Assembly: GCF_036655075.1 (NCBI RefSeq)
Contig: NZ_JAVVQU010000005.1
Coordinates: 1-64,000 of the forward strand
Length of the DNA: 64,000 bases
Origin: Holtiella sp036655075
GTDB lineage: Bacteria; Bacillota; Clostridia; Lachnospirales; Cellulosilyticaceae
Direction of reading: 5' to 3'
The notes beneath the pieces are model-generated. The model was not told the origin of the DNA. It did not search any database and saw nothing but the letters and a program-made list of their open reading frames with translations. Numbering within the stretch: the first letter of the stretch is position 1; every line of letters starts with the position of its first letter. Made by a program: the position numbers and the translations under genes. This document shows positions 50,636 through 60,667 of the stretch, piece by piece.

Positions 50636-52735
50636 TTAGAATAAATGCCACGTTAAAATAAGCATACCAAATACAATAGAAACCATAGCCATAAGCTTAA
50701 TAATAATATTGATAGCCGGCCCTGCCGTATCTTTAAAGGGGTCACCTACCGTATCCCCTACAACTGCTGCCCTATGACTATCCGAACCCTTTCCACCTAA
50801 GTTGCCTTCTTCAATATATTTCTTCGCATTGTCCCAAGCACCACCAGAGTTTGCCATCATCACAGCCAAAATAAATCCTGTTGTCGTGGCCCCTGCTAAC
50901 AATCCCGCTACACCATTAGGTCCTAGTAAAAATCCAACAACTAAAGGTGTCCCTATTCCTATGAGCGCTACCTTAATCAATTCCTTTTGCGCTGCCTTTG
51001 TACAAATATCTACACATGATGCATAGTCTGGGTCAACCATGCCTTCCATCAGACCTGGAATTTCCTTAAATTGTCTCCTTACTTCTACAACTATTTTACT
51101 AGCTGCATTGCCTACTGCATTCATCGTAAAAGCTGCAAAGACAAAAGTCGCCATACCTCCTACAAACAATCCAATAAGTACTTGAGGATTAAGTAAGGAT
51201 AAGTTAAATGCAAAGTCTATGCCATTTTCTTGTATCAATAATTCTATAGAATCTTTATAGGCTGCAATAAAAGCCAAGGCTGTAAGTGCAGCTGAACCAA
51301 TTGCAAACCCTTTCCCTGTAGCTGCTGTTGTATTGCCCAATGAATCAAGTGCATCTGTTCGCCTACGTACTTCTGGATCAAGGCCTGCCATCTCCGCAAT
51401 GCCTCCAGCATTATCTGCCACAGGCCCATAGGCATCTGTTGCAAGTGTAATACCTAATGTAGACAACATCCCTACTGCTGAAATAGCAATTCCATATAAC
51501 CCTAAACTAAAGTTTTGCATCCCACCTGCTAGAAGAAAACTTGCAATGACTGAAATACCTACAATAATAACCGGTACTGCTGTAGATAACATGCCTACTG
51601 CTAATCCAGTAATAATAACCGTTGCAGAACCAGTAGCAGAAGACTCTGCAATATGCTTAGTAGGTTTATAACTAGAATTAGTATAATACTCTGCAAAAAA
51701 ACCAATTCCTATTCCTGCTACAAGACCACTAATAATAGAGAAGTAAATCCCTATATACGCCTTACCTAATACGCCTGTTACAATGAAATAAGATACAGCT
51801 ACAATAATAACTGCAGCTACATACACACCACGTCTTAAAGCGCTTAAAAGTTTCTTCTGAGAAACTTCTTCTCCTGTTTTCACAAAGCAACTTCCAATAA
51901 TAGAAGCAATGACCCCTGTAGATGCCACTACTAGTGGAATCATAACACCACTTACAGAGAGCCCTGCTGATACTGCTAATACACAAGAAGATAGCACTGC
52001 CCCTACATAAGATTCATATAAATCTGCGCCCATACCAGCTACGTCACCTACATTATCGCCTACATTATCTGCAATAACAGCCGGATTACGTGGGTCATCT
52101 TCTGGGATACCTATTTCTACCTTTCCTACTAAGTCAGCGCCCACATCTGCTGCCTTAGTAAAAATTCCACCACCTACTCTTGCAAAAAGGGCCATAGTTG
52201 AGGCACCCATACCAAAGGTTAACATGGTAGAAGTAATGTGTACGATTCTCTCGGCTACAGGCAATGCCTTATAATACCAATCCAATATATAATACCAAAT
52301 ACTTAAGTCCAAAAGACCAAACCCAACAACAACAAATCCCATAACAGCTCCACTTGAAAATGCCACTTTAAGTCCCTTATTTAAGCTCTTCGTACACGCT
52401 GTAGCCGTACGGCTATTAGCCAACGTAGCAATTTTCATTCCAATGAAACCACTTAACCCTGAGAACATTCCACCTGTAATAAAAGCAAATGGTACAAAAA
52501 TAGAAACAAAACCTAGGTATCCTAATATAAGTAGTAGTACAAACATACCTATAAAGAATATGGATACGCCTTTGTACTGTCTCCGTAAATAAGCATTAGC
52601 ACCGATGCGTATTTTCTTTGCAATTTCCTTAACTTCTTCCGTTCCCTCTTCCATCTTATAGACTTTAAATCCTTTGTAAAAAGCAAATACCAATGCCAAT
52701 ACTGCACCAATAGGTGCTAGTACCATTAAATCCAT
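50636..52735 (-). CDS. hppA: Membrane-bound ion-translocating pyrophosphatase, K+-dependent type
   Basis: The 699-residue enzyme hydrolyses pyrophosphate to pump H+ and/or Na+ across the membrane through about 16 helices. The catalytic loops are intact: DVGADLVGK (197-205), DNVGDNVGD (223-231), and the C-terminal DNAKKYIEEG-x-GDTVGDPFKDTAGPA. In GNTTAATGKGFAIGSA (467-482) Ala471 and Gly474 occupy the positions that are Lys and Thr in K+-independent enzymes, so K+ should be needed. K+-dependent members include Na+ pumps; sequence reading alone does not settle which ion. AGGAGGGG precedes the ATG. Confidence 0.95.
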   Translation of the reverse strand: MDLMVLAPIGAVLALVFAFYKGFKVYKMEEGTEEVKEIAKKIRIGANAYLRRQYKGVSIFFIGMFVLLLILGYLGFVSIFVPFAFITGGMFSGLSGFIGMKIATLANSRTATACTKSLNKGLKVAFSSGAVMGFVVVGFGLLDLSIWYYILDWYYKALPVAERIVHITSTMLTFGMGASTMALFARVGGGIFTKAADVGADLVGKVEIGIPEDDPRNPAVIADNVGDNVGDVAGMGADLYESYVGAVLSSCVLAVSAGLSVSGVMIPLVVASTGVIASIIGSCFVKTGEEVSQKKLLSALRRGVYVAAVIIVAVSYFIVTGVLGKAYIGIYFSIISGLVAGIGIGFFAEYYTNSSYKPTKHIAESSATGSATVIITGLAVGMLSTAVPVIIVGISVIASFLLAGGMQNFSLGLYGIAISAVGMLSTLGITLATDAYGPVADNAGGIAEMAGLDPEVRRRTDALDSLGNTTAATGKGFAIGSAALTALAFIAAYKDSIELLIQENGIDFAFNLSLLNPQVLIGLFVGGMATFVFAAFTMNAVGNAASKIVVEVRRQFKEIPGLMEGMVDPDYASCVDICTKAAQKELIKVALIGIGTPLVVGFLLGPNGVAGLLAGATTTGFILAVMMANSGGAWDNAKKYIEEGNLGGKGSDSHRAAVVGDTVGDPFKDTAGPAINIIIKLMAMVSIVFGMLILTWHLF

Positions 52736-52928
52736 ATCAACCCCTCCTATTAATTTACAATAATATGGATATCTCTACTCTATTTTTATGCTGAGTTTTT
52801 ATAAATATATCTATTTCTAATACCAAGAATTAAATCTTTACTTAAGGATTTACTCTACAAACTTCTTCTAATAGTTTATAATAATAACGGTTAAACTAGA
52901 TTTATATAGACACATTGGAGGAATGACC

Positions 52929-55292
52929 GTGTTCAAAAACAAATTCAACCTAGCTAAATATAGTATATGGTTTCTGTTGTTCTGCTTAGGTTTTTTCATT
53001 CTATACAAACCATTAAGTACCGTGCAGTTAACTCCTATTTTAGATACTTTAAGACATACTAACTTCTTACATATGTGCATTCTTTTTGTAGGTGGACTTC
53101 TCGTCGTGTCCTTTTCTACACTCTACGACCTTATTGTGTGCCGTGCTTTTAAGCTTAACTTAAAAACCTTAGACATCTTTAAAATCTCTTGGATTGCTTC
53201 GGTTGCCCTAGACTTTGCTTCATATAAAGATAGAAGAAAAGGAAGCTTGCGCTATCAACTTTATTGCAGTGAAGGCGTGGATGCTCAGAAAGCTCGCTTC
53301 TTAGATTCTTTAAAAAATATGCTACTTTTCAATGCAGAAGGTGCACTCCCTATTACCTTTAAATTAAACTTCATCACACGTGCTAAACTAATGTTCGGCA
53401 TTACAGCCAGATGGACGGTTACAGGATTGTTCTTCTGTTTAATCTTTACACTCTTTGGAGTTCCCTTTGAAACACTCCAAGTACTGTTTGTGTTTGGATT
53501 TTCTATTTTTCTTTCTACAGTAAGCCTGATTCCCTATGGCCTTGGCATTTTTGAATTAATTAGCTTAATTCTGCTTTTAAGTCTAGGTTATGAAGCACAA
53601 GACATTACATTAGTCCTTATTACCTTTAGGATTTTCTACTCGCTTATTCCTTGGGTATTAACCTGTTTTATCTTGGCACTTGGCCCAAGTGAAAATCAAA
53701 AAAGCAAGTTAACAAAAGGTCAAAAACAACTGGTAAACTTACTTAGTGTAAAATCCTTTGCAACCCTTATTTTCTTTGCAGGTAGTTTACTCGTTCTTTC
53801 TGCTTCTTTGCCTGAGGAGAATGTGCGCATAAGTCTCGTTCATCTCTTGTTTTCTTTAGATTTTATGAAGGTATTTCGCTTAAGTACTATGGGCGTAGGC
53901 TTGGTCCTACTCATCTTATCTAAAGGGATTTGGGATAAAGTACGTTTTGCTTACAGTATTACGCTATTTACTCTAGTAAGTGGCAGTTTGCTAGCACTTT
54001 TAAAAGGGCTTAATATAGAAATAGCTTGCTTACTCATCTTAATTGCCTTTTTACTCGCTCCTGCTCAGCATATCTTTTATAGAAAAGGTTCCCCTCTTGG
54101 CTTTAAGAAAGTAAGTTTGTACTTTGTTGCAACCACTTTAGTAAGCTTTATATATATCTTAGTGTACAATGGCCTTACTCATTCTAAACCTAGCCTAGTC
54201 TTAGAGTCTCTAACCGACTTCTACTTATTAGATACTGTTATATTCGTCCTCTTTATGTTGATTAGTGCACTCCTTCTGAATGCACTCTCCATTAAGCGTA
54301 CAGACTTCCAGTACCCTACAGATGAAGACCTTATAGAACTTGAAACTTTCTTAAAGCAATACGAAGGCAATGCCATGACTCATCTTTTATTCTTAAAAGA
54401 TAAGTGCTTCTTCTATACTTGCGACCACCAAGTTCTTATAGCCTATCGCCCTTACAAAGATAAGCTAATGGTACTAGGTGACCCTATAGGAAATCCAAAA
54501 TGTTTCAAAGAAGCGGTCAATCACTTTAGGCTATTTGCTGACCAATACGATATGATTCCTATCTTCTATGAGATTAATGAAGATAATTTACCTATTTACC
54601 ATGAGAATGGTTGCAAGTTCTTAAAGCTTGGAGAAGAAGCAGTTGTAGACCTAAAGACATTTACTTTAGCAGGGAAAAAAGGTGCACCTCTACGTACTAT
54701 TAAAAACAAAATGAGCCGTGGTGAACTTACCTTTGAGCTTCTCCAGCCTCCACTCTCACCAGATATGATGACTAAACTTCATGCCATCTCAGAACTCTGG
54801 CTTGAGGGGCGTTCTGAAAAAGAGTTCTCACTAGGTGCATTTGAGGAAGACTATATCAACCGTGCACCTATTGGTATCATCAGTGTAGGTGATGATCTTG
54901 TAGGCTTTGCAACTATTATGCCTCTTTATACTACACATACTATTTCTCTAGACCTCATGCGCCTTATTCCAAATCCTCCTAATGGTTCTATGGATGCGCT
55001 CTTTATAGGCCTTTTAGAGTGGGCTATTGAAGAAGGCTATGACTCCTTTATTCTTGGTAAAGCTCCTCTTTCTAATGTAGGCATTAACCAATTTGCAACA
55101 GCTAAAGAAAAAATGGCTAAATACATCTATGAATATGGAAACAAGATTTATAGTTTCAAGGGCCTTCGTAAGTATAAGGAAAAATTCTATCCTGAATGGA
55201 AGAGCACTTATCTTGCTTATCCTAAAGGCACTCACTTACCAAGTGCACTTCTACAACTTACAAAAATGATTAGTGGCACAAAAGACCATTAA
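52929..55292 (+). CDS. mprF: MprF-like bifunctional phosphatidylglycerol lysyltransferase/flippase
   Basis: The protein has an N-terminal half of about twelve membrane helices (flippase/UPF0104 type, with DFASYKDRRKGSLRYQLY) and a C-terminal cytosolic LPG-synthase (DUF2156) domain from about residue 455: LFLKDKCFFYTCDHQVLIAYRPYKDKLMVLGDPIG, then SLDLMRLIPNPPNGSMDALFI and FILGKAPLSNVG. MprF adds lysine (or alanine) from tRNA to phosphatidylglycerol and flips it, reducing the negative surface charge and giving resistance to cationic peptides. I prefer the GTG at 52929: GGAGG (52917-52921) is seven bases before it but only one base before the ATG at 52923. Monocistronic. Confidence 0.88.
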   Translation: MFKNKFNLAKYSIWFLLFCLGFFILYKPLSTVQLTPILDTLRHTNFLHMCILFVGGLLVVSFSTLYDLIVCRAFKLNLKTLDIFKISWIASVALDFASYKDRRKGSLRYQLYCSEGVDAQKARFLDSLKNMLLFNAEGALPITFKLNFITRAKLMFGITARWTVTGLFFCLIFTLFGVPFETLQVLFVFGFSIFLSTVSLIPYGLGIFELISLILLLSLGYEAQDITLVLITFRIFYSLIPWVLTCFILALGPSENQKSKLTKGQKQLVNLLSVKSFATLIFFAGSLLVLSASLPEENVRISLVHLLFSLDFMKVFRLSTMGVGLVLLILSKGIWDKVRFAYSITLFTLVSGSLLALLKGLNIEIACLLILIAFLLAPAQHIFYRKGSPLGFKKVSLYFVATTLVSFIYILVYNGLTHSKPSLVLESLTDFYLLDTVIFVLFMLISALLLNALSIKRTDFQYPTDEDLIELETFLKQYEGNAMTHLLFLKDKCFFYTCDHQVLIAYRPYKDKLMVLGDPIGNPKCFKEAVNHFRLFADQYDMIPIFYEINEDNLPIYHENGCKFLKLGEEAVVDLKTFTLAGKKGAPLRTIKNKMSRGELTFELLQPPLSPDMMTKLHAISELWLEGRSEKEFSLGAFEEDYINRAPIGIISVGDDLVGFATIMPLYTTHTISLDLMRLIPNPPNGSMDALFIGLLEWAIEEGYDSFILGKAPLSNVGINQFATAKEKMAKYIYEYGNKIYSFKGLRKYKEKFYPEWKSTYLAYPKGTHLPSALLQLTKMISGTKDH

Positions 55293-55353
55293 AAAGAGCA
55301 CACTTATGACCGTTATTCTCTTATGAGAACAACGGTCTAAGTGTGCTCTTTTT
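55291..55353. terminator. Long bidirectional terminator after mprF
   Basis: A hairpin of about 28 bp with one bulge (55291-55306 with 55338-55353, then 55308-55314 with 55331-55337, then a TTCTC/GAGAA tip) overlaps the mprF stop. Both ends carry A/T runs, so it also serves the convergent hexapeptide gene. Confidence 0.92.
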
Positions 55354-55397
55354 AATGATTGTATACTTTATTGTTTGCTTAATCTATTCATCTATTT

Positions 55398-55919
55398 TTA
55401 CTCACCTTGTTGACATTCTTGACGATAGACTTTGCTTAGTTCTATATAGTGTTCTGCAGATTCATAAAGCCCTTGTATTTGTGCTTCACTCAAAGTTTTA
55501 ATTACCTTTGCTGGTGACCCTAATACAAGCATTCCATCTTCTATAATAGTACCACCTGTTACCAGTGCACCTGCACCAATAATGCAATGTTTCCCGATTT
55601 GGGCACCATCTAAAATAATGCTGCCCATACCCACTAGGGTATAGTCACCTATCGTAGCAGCATGTACGATGGCATTATGTCCTACTGTTACACCTTTTCC
55701 TACTCTGGTCCCTTGACTATGAGAAACATGTATGACTGCTCCATCTTGTACATTGGAGCCTTCTTGAATGACCACAGGCCCTACATCTGCCCTGATGACA
55801 GCATTATACCAAACACTGCTATGGGCTTCTATCTGAACATCACCTATAATGCTACTGCCTTCTGCTACAAATACTTGTTCATGAATTTGTGGCACCTTAC
55901 CCAGTATGCTTTGTATCAT
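55398..55919 (-). CDS. Gamma-carbonic-anhydrase-like hexapeptide-repeat protein
   Basis: The 173-residue protein is a left-handed beta-helix with hexapeptide repeats (ADVGPVVIQEGSNVQDGAVIHV). The three zinc ligands of the gamma-CA family are suggested by IHVSHSQGTRVGKGVTVGHNAIVHAA. Relatives (YrdA, PaaY, CaiE) include true carbonic anhydrases and inactive or acyltransferase-like members, so activity is uncertain. It is convergent with mprF and follows the two-component genes on the same strand with a gap of 59 bases. Confidence 0.88.
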   Translation of the reverse strand: MIQSILGKVPQIHEQVFVAEGSSIIGDVQIEAHSSVWYNAVIRADVGPVVIQEGSNVQDGAVIHVSHSQGTRVGKGVTVGHNAIVHAATIGDYTLVGMGSIILDGAQIGKHCIIGAGALVTGGTIIEDGMLVLGSPAKVIKTLSEAQIQGLYESAEHYIELSKVYRQECQQGE

Positions 55920-55978
55920 TTTATCACCTATCTTCTTGCTATTTCTTGTTATAACTTTCTAGTGTCTTGACCTATTCC

Positions 55979-56677
55979 TTAGTCTATACCAAACTTATAG
56001 CCTACCCCCCATACTGTAAATACATACAGTGGGTCACGAGGATTTTCCTCTATCTTCTCACGTAACTTTCTGATGTGTACCATAACCGTATTAGTATTTT
56101 CAAAATAAGGCTGCCCCCATACACGTTCATATATGGTTTCTGTCTTAAAGGTAATACCCTTGTTAACCCAGAGCAACTTCAAAATCCCATATTCTGTAGG
56201 TGTAAGTGGAATCTCTATATTATTTTTATAGACCTTACCTGCTTCTAAGTCCATCATAAGTTCATCCTCTTCTAGAATGTTCTCCTTATTCTTAGAAAAA
56301 GCATTGAGCTTTGTTGCACGTCTTAGCTGTGCTTTCACTCTTGCCAATAACTCCAACGGATTAAAAGGTTTAGCCAAATAGTCATCTGCACCTACAGATA
56401 GTCCCATAATTTTATCAATATCCTCTGTCTTAGCTGATAACATAATAATGGGTACATTAGAAGTTTGACGGATTTGCATACAGGCATCAATACCATTTAC
56501 CTCTGGCATCATCACATCCAAAATGATTAAATCCATTTCTACTTCTTTCACTACTTTTAAAGCAGCAAGTCCAGTCCCTGCTAAAACCACTTCATATCCT
56601 TCATTTCTTAAGTAAATGCCAACTAAGTCGCGAATTTCTTTCTCATCATCTACAACTAAAATTCTTGCTGTTTCCAT
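55979..56677 (-). CDS. OmpR-family response regulator
   Basis: The 232-residue regulator has a receiver domain (Asp pair VVDDEKE, phospho-Asp in LIILDVMMPE, Lys in LAKPFNP) and a C-terminal winged helix (PLTPTEYGILKLLWVNKG, MVHIRKLREKIEENP). I start at 56677, where AGGTGA lies six bases upstream; the longer frame begins with a GTG in that ribosome site. It follows the sensor kinase by ten bases and should act with it on envelope genes, perhaps its own operon. Confidence 0.93.
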   Translation of the reverse strand: METARILVVDDEKEIRDLVGIYLRNEGYEVVLAGTGLAALKVVKEVEMDLIILDVMMPEVNGIDACMQIRQTSNVPIIMLSAKTEDIDKIMGLSVGADDYLAKPFNPLELLARVKAQLRRATKLNAFSKNKENILEEDELMMDLEAGKVYKNNIEIPLTPTEYGILKLLWVNKGITFKTETIYERVWGQPYFENTNTVMVHIRKLREKIEENPRDPLYVFTVWGVGYKFGID

Positions 56678-56687
56678 TTTCTTCACC

Positions 56688-58565
56688 TCACTCTACAGCC
56701 TTGTGTAGTTTCACATTGAAACTAATCATATCTTGGTCTAACTGTGCCCATATTTTACCCTCATGCATGTCGACTATGTTCTTGGCAATGGCAAGGCCTA
56801 GTCCACTACCACCTGCCGTACTATTTCTAGAGCTGTCACTACGATAGAATCTATCAAAGAGTTTCTCTATATCTCCCTCTTTGATTTGATGACTTCTGTT
56901 TCGTACCGTTACATAGATGTACGCTTTTGTCTCTTGGATAATGACTTGTATCCTATTTCCTTCATCAGAATACTTAATGGCATTTTCGATTAAGTTCTCA
57001 AATACACGAGTCATCTTAAGTACATCTATTTGAGCATTCGTCTCTTTAGCTGCTACATGGTAGCTAATAGTAATAGACTTATCTTCTGCAAGTGGCATTA
57101 ATTCCTCTGTTAACTGACTCACCAGTGTAGCTACAGACAGTGTTTCTTTTTTCAATTTAACTGACCTGTTACTCAGTTTGGTGTATTCAAATAAATCTTC
57201 AATGAGTATTTTTAAGCGTTCAGCCTTATTATAAGCAATTTCTAAGTACTTTGCACTCTCTTCTTCACTGGCTGCTTTATGCTCTTTTACGAGTCCTATA
57301 TAGCCTATAACAGAAGTTAAAGGCGTTCTTAAGTCATGCGCAACATTGGTGATAAGTTCACTCTTTGTCTTTTCAGATTGTGCACGTTCTTTCATTTGTT
57401 CCTTTAACTCATACTCCATCTTTGTCATAGCACTTGCTACACGTGCAAGCTCATCTTCACCTCGTTTTTCAACCTCAAAATCTAAGTTTCCTTTAGAGAT
57501 TTCTCCTAGGCAATATCCTAAGTATTCTACATATTTAATCTTAGTTTTAGTCCCTCTTAAGATAATATAGATAAAGATTATGGCACCTACTAAAAAGCTT
57601 AATACATCTGAACTATTAGAATAGCTTCCTTTTTCGATACCTGTAAGTACCGTGTTATTCATGACGTAGTAAACCTCTCCATCAATAATGACAGGATATA
57701 AGCTTGTTCTTTGTTCTTCCTCCAGCGCTTCACTAGAAGTAGCCGATTTTCTGATAGCTTCTAATAGATCAATGGTTCTAATAAAGTTGTCTCCATAAAT
57801 AATGTTTCCCTTACTATCTATCAAAAAAGTCTTTGTGTCACTAGCATAACTAATACTCGAGTCTAGGCGCTGCAAGATATATTCCACAGCCGCTCTCTTA
57901 TCTTGACTTTCTGATAAGCCCTGTATACTCATAAATTCTTCTAAAACTTGTTCTACTTCTTCTTGTACCCACTTATTTTCATCTATTAATCCCACCAGCT
58001 GTTGGTACAACTTTATAAGCTCTTCTTCTGATATATTTTGAAAGCTAGTTTTAACAGACTCTATAGCCTCGTTATAGCTAATATGGTTGCCTTCGTATTC
58101 TAGACTATTCATCTGGTCAAGTTGCTCTGCTAAATTATATATACCTATTTCGTCATTTTGAACTTCCTTTATTGTATCATATAGCCTTTGTAGGTCTATC
58201 CTTAGATTAAGGTTCACATATTCTAACTCATTAATTTGTCTTACAGCTTGTGCAAGCTTATTTTGCAACTGCTGATTAGCTTCTCTATAATCTAGATGTG
58301 TGTAATAACCTATATTAAAATTTCTTGCCATATAGTTTGTAAACATACCACCTATACTTGCTAGTATAAAAGCTACAAAAACCATCCATAATATTTGTAG
58401 CCTGATACTCTCTAAAACCTTCTTTTTATAGGTAGCATAAAGGGCGCAGCCTCTATTTTTCAGCTGCGCTCCTATTATTTTCACCTTAATAAATCGTTCT
58501 TTTTTTATCTTTGTTGTTTTTATCTTTTTCTCTTTTTCAAATCTTTTCTTGATGTTTTCACCCAT
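56688..58565 (-). CDS. Membrane sensor histidine kinase
   Basis: The 625-residue kinase has a Lys-rich cytoplasmic tip, a helix at about 56-78, a large extracytoplasmic domain with a coiled-coil start (LQNKLAQAVRQINELEYVNLNLR), a second helix (about 322-340), HAMP, HisKA with the phospho-acceptor in NVAHDLRTPLTS and a HATPase_c domain (NLIENAIKYS, GGSGLGLAIAKNIV). It is cotranscribed with its response regulator and with two upstream membrane proteins (DUF4097 and a 4-helix protein), so those are the likely partners or signal sources. Confidence 0.93.
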   Translation of the reverse strand: MGENIKKRFEKEKKIKTTKIKKERFIKVKIIGAQLKNRGCALYATYKKKVLESIRLQILWMVFVAFILASIGGMFTNYMARNFNIGYYTHLDYREANQQLQNKLAQAVRQINELEYVNLNLRIDLQRLYDTIKEVQNDEIGIYNLAEQLDQMNSLEYEGNHISYNEAIESVKTSFQNISEEELIKLYQQLVGLIDENKWVQEEVEQVLEEFMSIQGLSESQDKRAAVEYILQRLDSSISYASDTKTFLIDSKGNIIYGDNFIRTIDLLEAIRKSATSSEALEEEQRTSLYPVIIDGEVYYVMNNTVLTGIEKGSYSNSSDVLSFLVGAIIFIYIILRGTKTKIKYVEYLGYCLGEISKGNLDFEVEKRGEDELARVASAMTKMEYELKEQMKERAQSEKTKSELITNVAHDLRTPLTSVIGYIGLVKEHKAASEEESAKYLEIAYNKAERLKILIEDLFEYTKLSNRSVKLKKETLSVATLVSQLTEELMPLAEDKSITISYHVAAKETNAQIDVLKMTRVFENLIENAIKYSDEGNRIQVIIQETKAYIYVTVRNRSHQIKEGDIEKLFDRFYRSDSSRNSTAGGSGLGLAIAKNIVDMHEGKIWAQLDQDMISFNVKLHKAVE

Positions 58566-58578
58566 CTTTTATCCCTCT

Positions 58579-59769
58579 CTATTTGGTAATATAGACGTTT
58601 CCATACTTAGACCCAATAAACATTTTCATAGCTTCATCTCCATAGTAGATTCTTCTTAATCCACTATTAATGTTTTCACTTTTCACATCAAAGTCTATAA
58701 ATATATTTTGGTCTTCATAACTACCTTGATTTTCATACTCCCCTTCATACCCATCTGTTTGCTTTTTAATCTCAAATCCTGTAATACTTTCTGGAAGCAC
58801 TGCATGTATATTTAACTGCTCTCCAAGGATTTCTATGCGTTTAGGTGTCGTTGTTGGATACAGTCTAACATCACCATACTCTCCCTCTACTGTAACATTT
58901 TGCATCATCCCCTTAAGCTTCACATCCATATTATACTCAGAACCATTCATCGTTGCATTATAAGGTGTACTACTATTAACGGTTACGCAACTAGTGACAT
59001 TGGTCATATTCACGTCACTTACTTTACCATCAATAATTGTCTCCCCATACCCCCGATCAATATTGATTTTAGCTTCTAAATCACTTTCTATAATCAACTT
59101 ACCTCCTGATGAGTTATGATTACTTTTCACATCTACCTGAGCGATTTGTCCTTTAAGTGTTGTATTACTTACGCCATCAATTTTAACTTGAGCTGGGGTA
59201 TTGGAATGAATAAGTGCATTTCCTTGGTATGCTTTAATCTCAACATTAGTATATCCCCCTTTTAAATTAAGTTCTATCCTTTCTGCATCTATACTCAAAT
59301 CTTTAATGTTTGCTGTAGACGCAAATTTAAAGGATTGCAAACCATGATAATCCTGTGCTACGACCTTTAAGGTATCCATATCTTGTTGAGGCATGTATAC
59401 AACAAGCTCTTCATGCAAATTATTTGTAAAAATGTAAAGTTCTGAGCTTTGTACTTGTTTTAAGTTAATGTGAGAAGCATTCCCCTCACTGATTACCTCT
59501 AGTTCATACTTAGGCTCTGGAAACATCACACCATTTCCTGATGCTTCAAAAGTTACATAAGGCTGCCCTTCTGTAGGCATAATGCGCACAGGTACGTCTG
59601 ATTCTATATAAAGGTTTTGAAGTGCCGTTGCCTTTAGTTCTTCTTTTTGGTTCATTTCAAATACTGTTTGGTTTGTTTTATACATTTCCCCTAATGTAAC
59701 ACCTGTACCCACTACCCCTATACCTACTAGTACTAAACATCCTGCTACAAAAAATTTTAAAGCTTTCAT
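58579..59769 (-). CDS. DUF4097 membrane-anchored beta-helix protein
   Basis: The 396-residue protein has one N-terminal membrane helix (about 5-25) and an extracytoplasmic right-handed beta-helix-like body with regularly spaced strands (NIKDLSIDAERIELNLKGGYTNVEIKAYQGNALIHSN), the DUF4097 pattern. These proteins usually lie next to envelope-stress two-component systems or DUF1700 genes, as here. It is 13 bases before the kinase gene and three after the previous one. It may be sensor, effector or adhesin; its function is not known. Confidence 0.82.
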   Translation of the reverse strand: MKALKFFVAGCLVLVGIGVVGTGVTLGEMYKTNQTVFEMNQKEELKATALQNLYIESDVPVRIMPTEGQPYVTFEASGNGVMFPEPKYELEVISEGNASHINLKQVQSSELYIFTNNLHEELVVYMPQQDMDTLKVVAQDYHGLQSFKFASTANIKDLSIDAERIELNLKGGYTNVEIKAYQGNALIHSNTPAQVKIDGVSNTTLKGQIAQVDVKSNHNSSGGKLIIESDLEAKINIDRGYGETIIDGKVSDVNMTNVTSCVTVNSSTPYNATMNGSEYNMDVKLKGMMQNVTVEGEYGDVRLYPTTTPKRIEILGEQLNIHAVLPESITGFEIKKQTDGYEGEYENQGSYEDQNIFIDFDVKSENINSGLRRIYYGDEAMKMFIGSKYGNVYITK

Positions 59770-59772
59770 AAA

Positions 59773-60546
59773 TTATGCCTCCTCTCTTTCTCTCTTAAGT
59801 TTTCTTTTTCCGCCTACAAATAAGTTTTTAATTCCAATAAAAATAAGACTAATGATACAACATCCAAGGCCTCCACCTCCGATAGCAATCAAACTTCCAA
59901 AGAAGAAAAGCATGCCAAGTGGTGCTATTCCTGCTGCTGTACTAAACCCTGCTACACCTAGTCCCAATATACCCATTCCTACAGCAAATACACTAAAGAA
60001 CACACCCACTCCTATTACAAATAAGCTTGCTCCACCTAATAATACTGCAAACGGCAACCCCAATAGAATAGCTAAAGCAAGACCAATCCCACCAGCTAGT
60101 GATGCCCCAAACTTTTTCTTCTTTTTTCTAAACTCTTCTTTTTTAGTTGAGTTATATGATGCATAAGAAGTATCTTGCTTGTTAGTATGATTATCATATT
60201 TATTTTTCTCGTTATCTTTAACTTTCTCATTATTTTTAGACTGTTCATTATATCTAGCTTGTTCCTTGTATCCCTCTTGCTCTTGGCTAGGCCCATGCTG
60301 ATAGCTAGAATACCCTGTGTCTTGGTAAACATCCTGCTGGATTTGATGCCCTTGATGATTTATTTCTTGTTCCGCAGGCTCCTCTTTAGATTCCATAGCA
60401 GGTTTTGTAATAGGCACTACAGCCATTTCTACCCCTTCTTCCCCCTCTATCTTTTCTCTTTTGAAGTCCTCATCGTCTAAGAGAGGTAAAAATTCCACAT
60501 CTATAATTTCTGATAACTGATTTAATTTATCTTGTTCTTCACTCAT
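59773..60546 (-). CDS. Four-helix membrane protein with acidic, Gln/Asn-rich N-terminus
   Basis: The 257-residue protein has a disordered, acidic and Tyr/Gln/Asn-rich N-terminal half (YKEQARYNEQSKNNEKVKDNEKN), a basic stretch (KKEEFRKKKKKFG) and three to four closely packed, Gly/Ala-rich helices to the end, followed by a basic tail. The helical part resembles the C-terminus of DUF1700 proteins, which are regulated by PadR-type factors in other genomes. It is the first gene of the operon with DUF4097, the kinase and the regulator. Confidence 0.72.
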   Translation of the reverse strand: MSEEQDKLNQLSEIIDVEFLPLLDDEDFKREKIEGEEGVEMAVVPITKPAMESKEEPAEQEINHQGHQIQQDVYQDTGYSSYQHGPSQEQEGYKEQARYNEQSKNNEKVKDNEKNKYDNHTNKQDTSYASYNSTKKEEFRKKKKKFGASLAGGIGLALAILLGLPFAVLLGGASLFVIGVGVFFSVFAVGMGILGLGVAGFSTAAGIAPLGMLFFFGSLIAIGGGGLGCCIISLIFIGIKNLFVGGKRKLKREREEA

Positions 60547-60667
60547 CTTCCCTAGCTCCTTTTGTTTTTGATCTTATATACCTATCTTACCTCTAACTTC
60601 TTAATGTCCACACCTGTCAAAGCTTAAGATTTCTTAAGAACTTTATATTATTTTGTTAAATAAAAAA

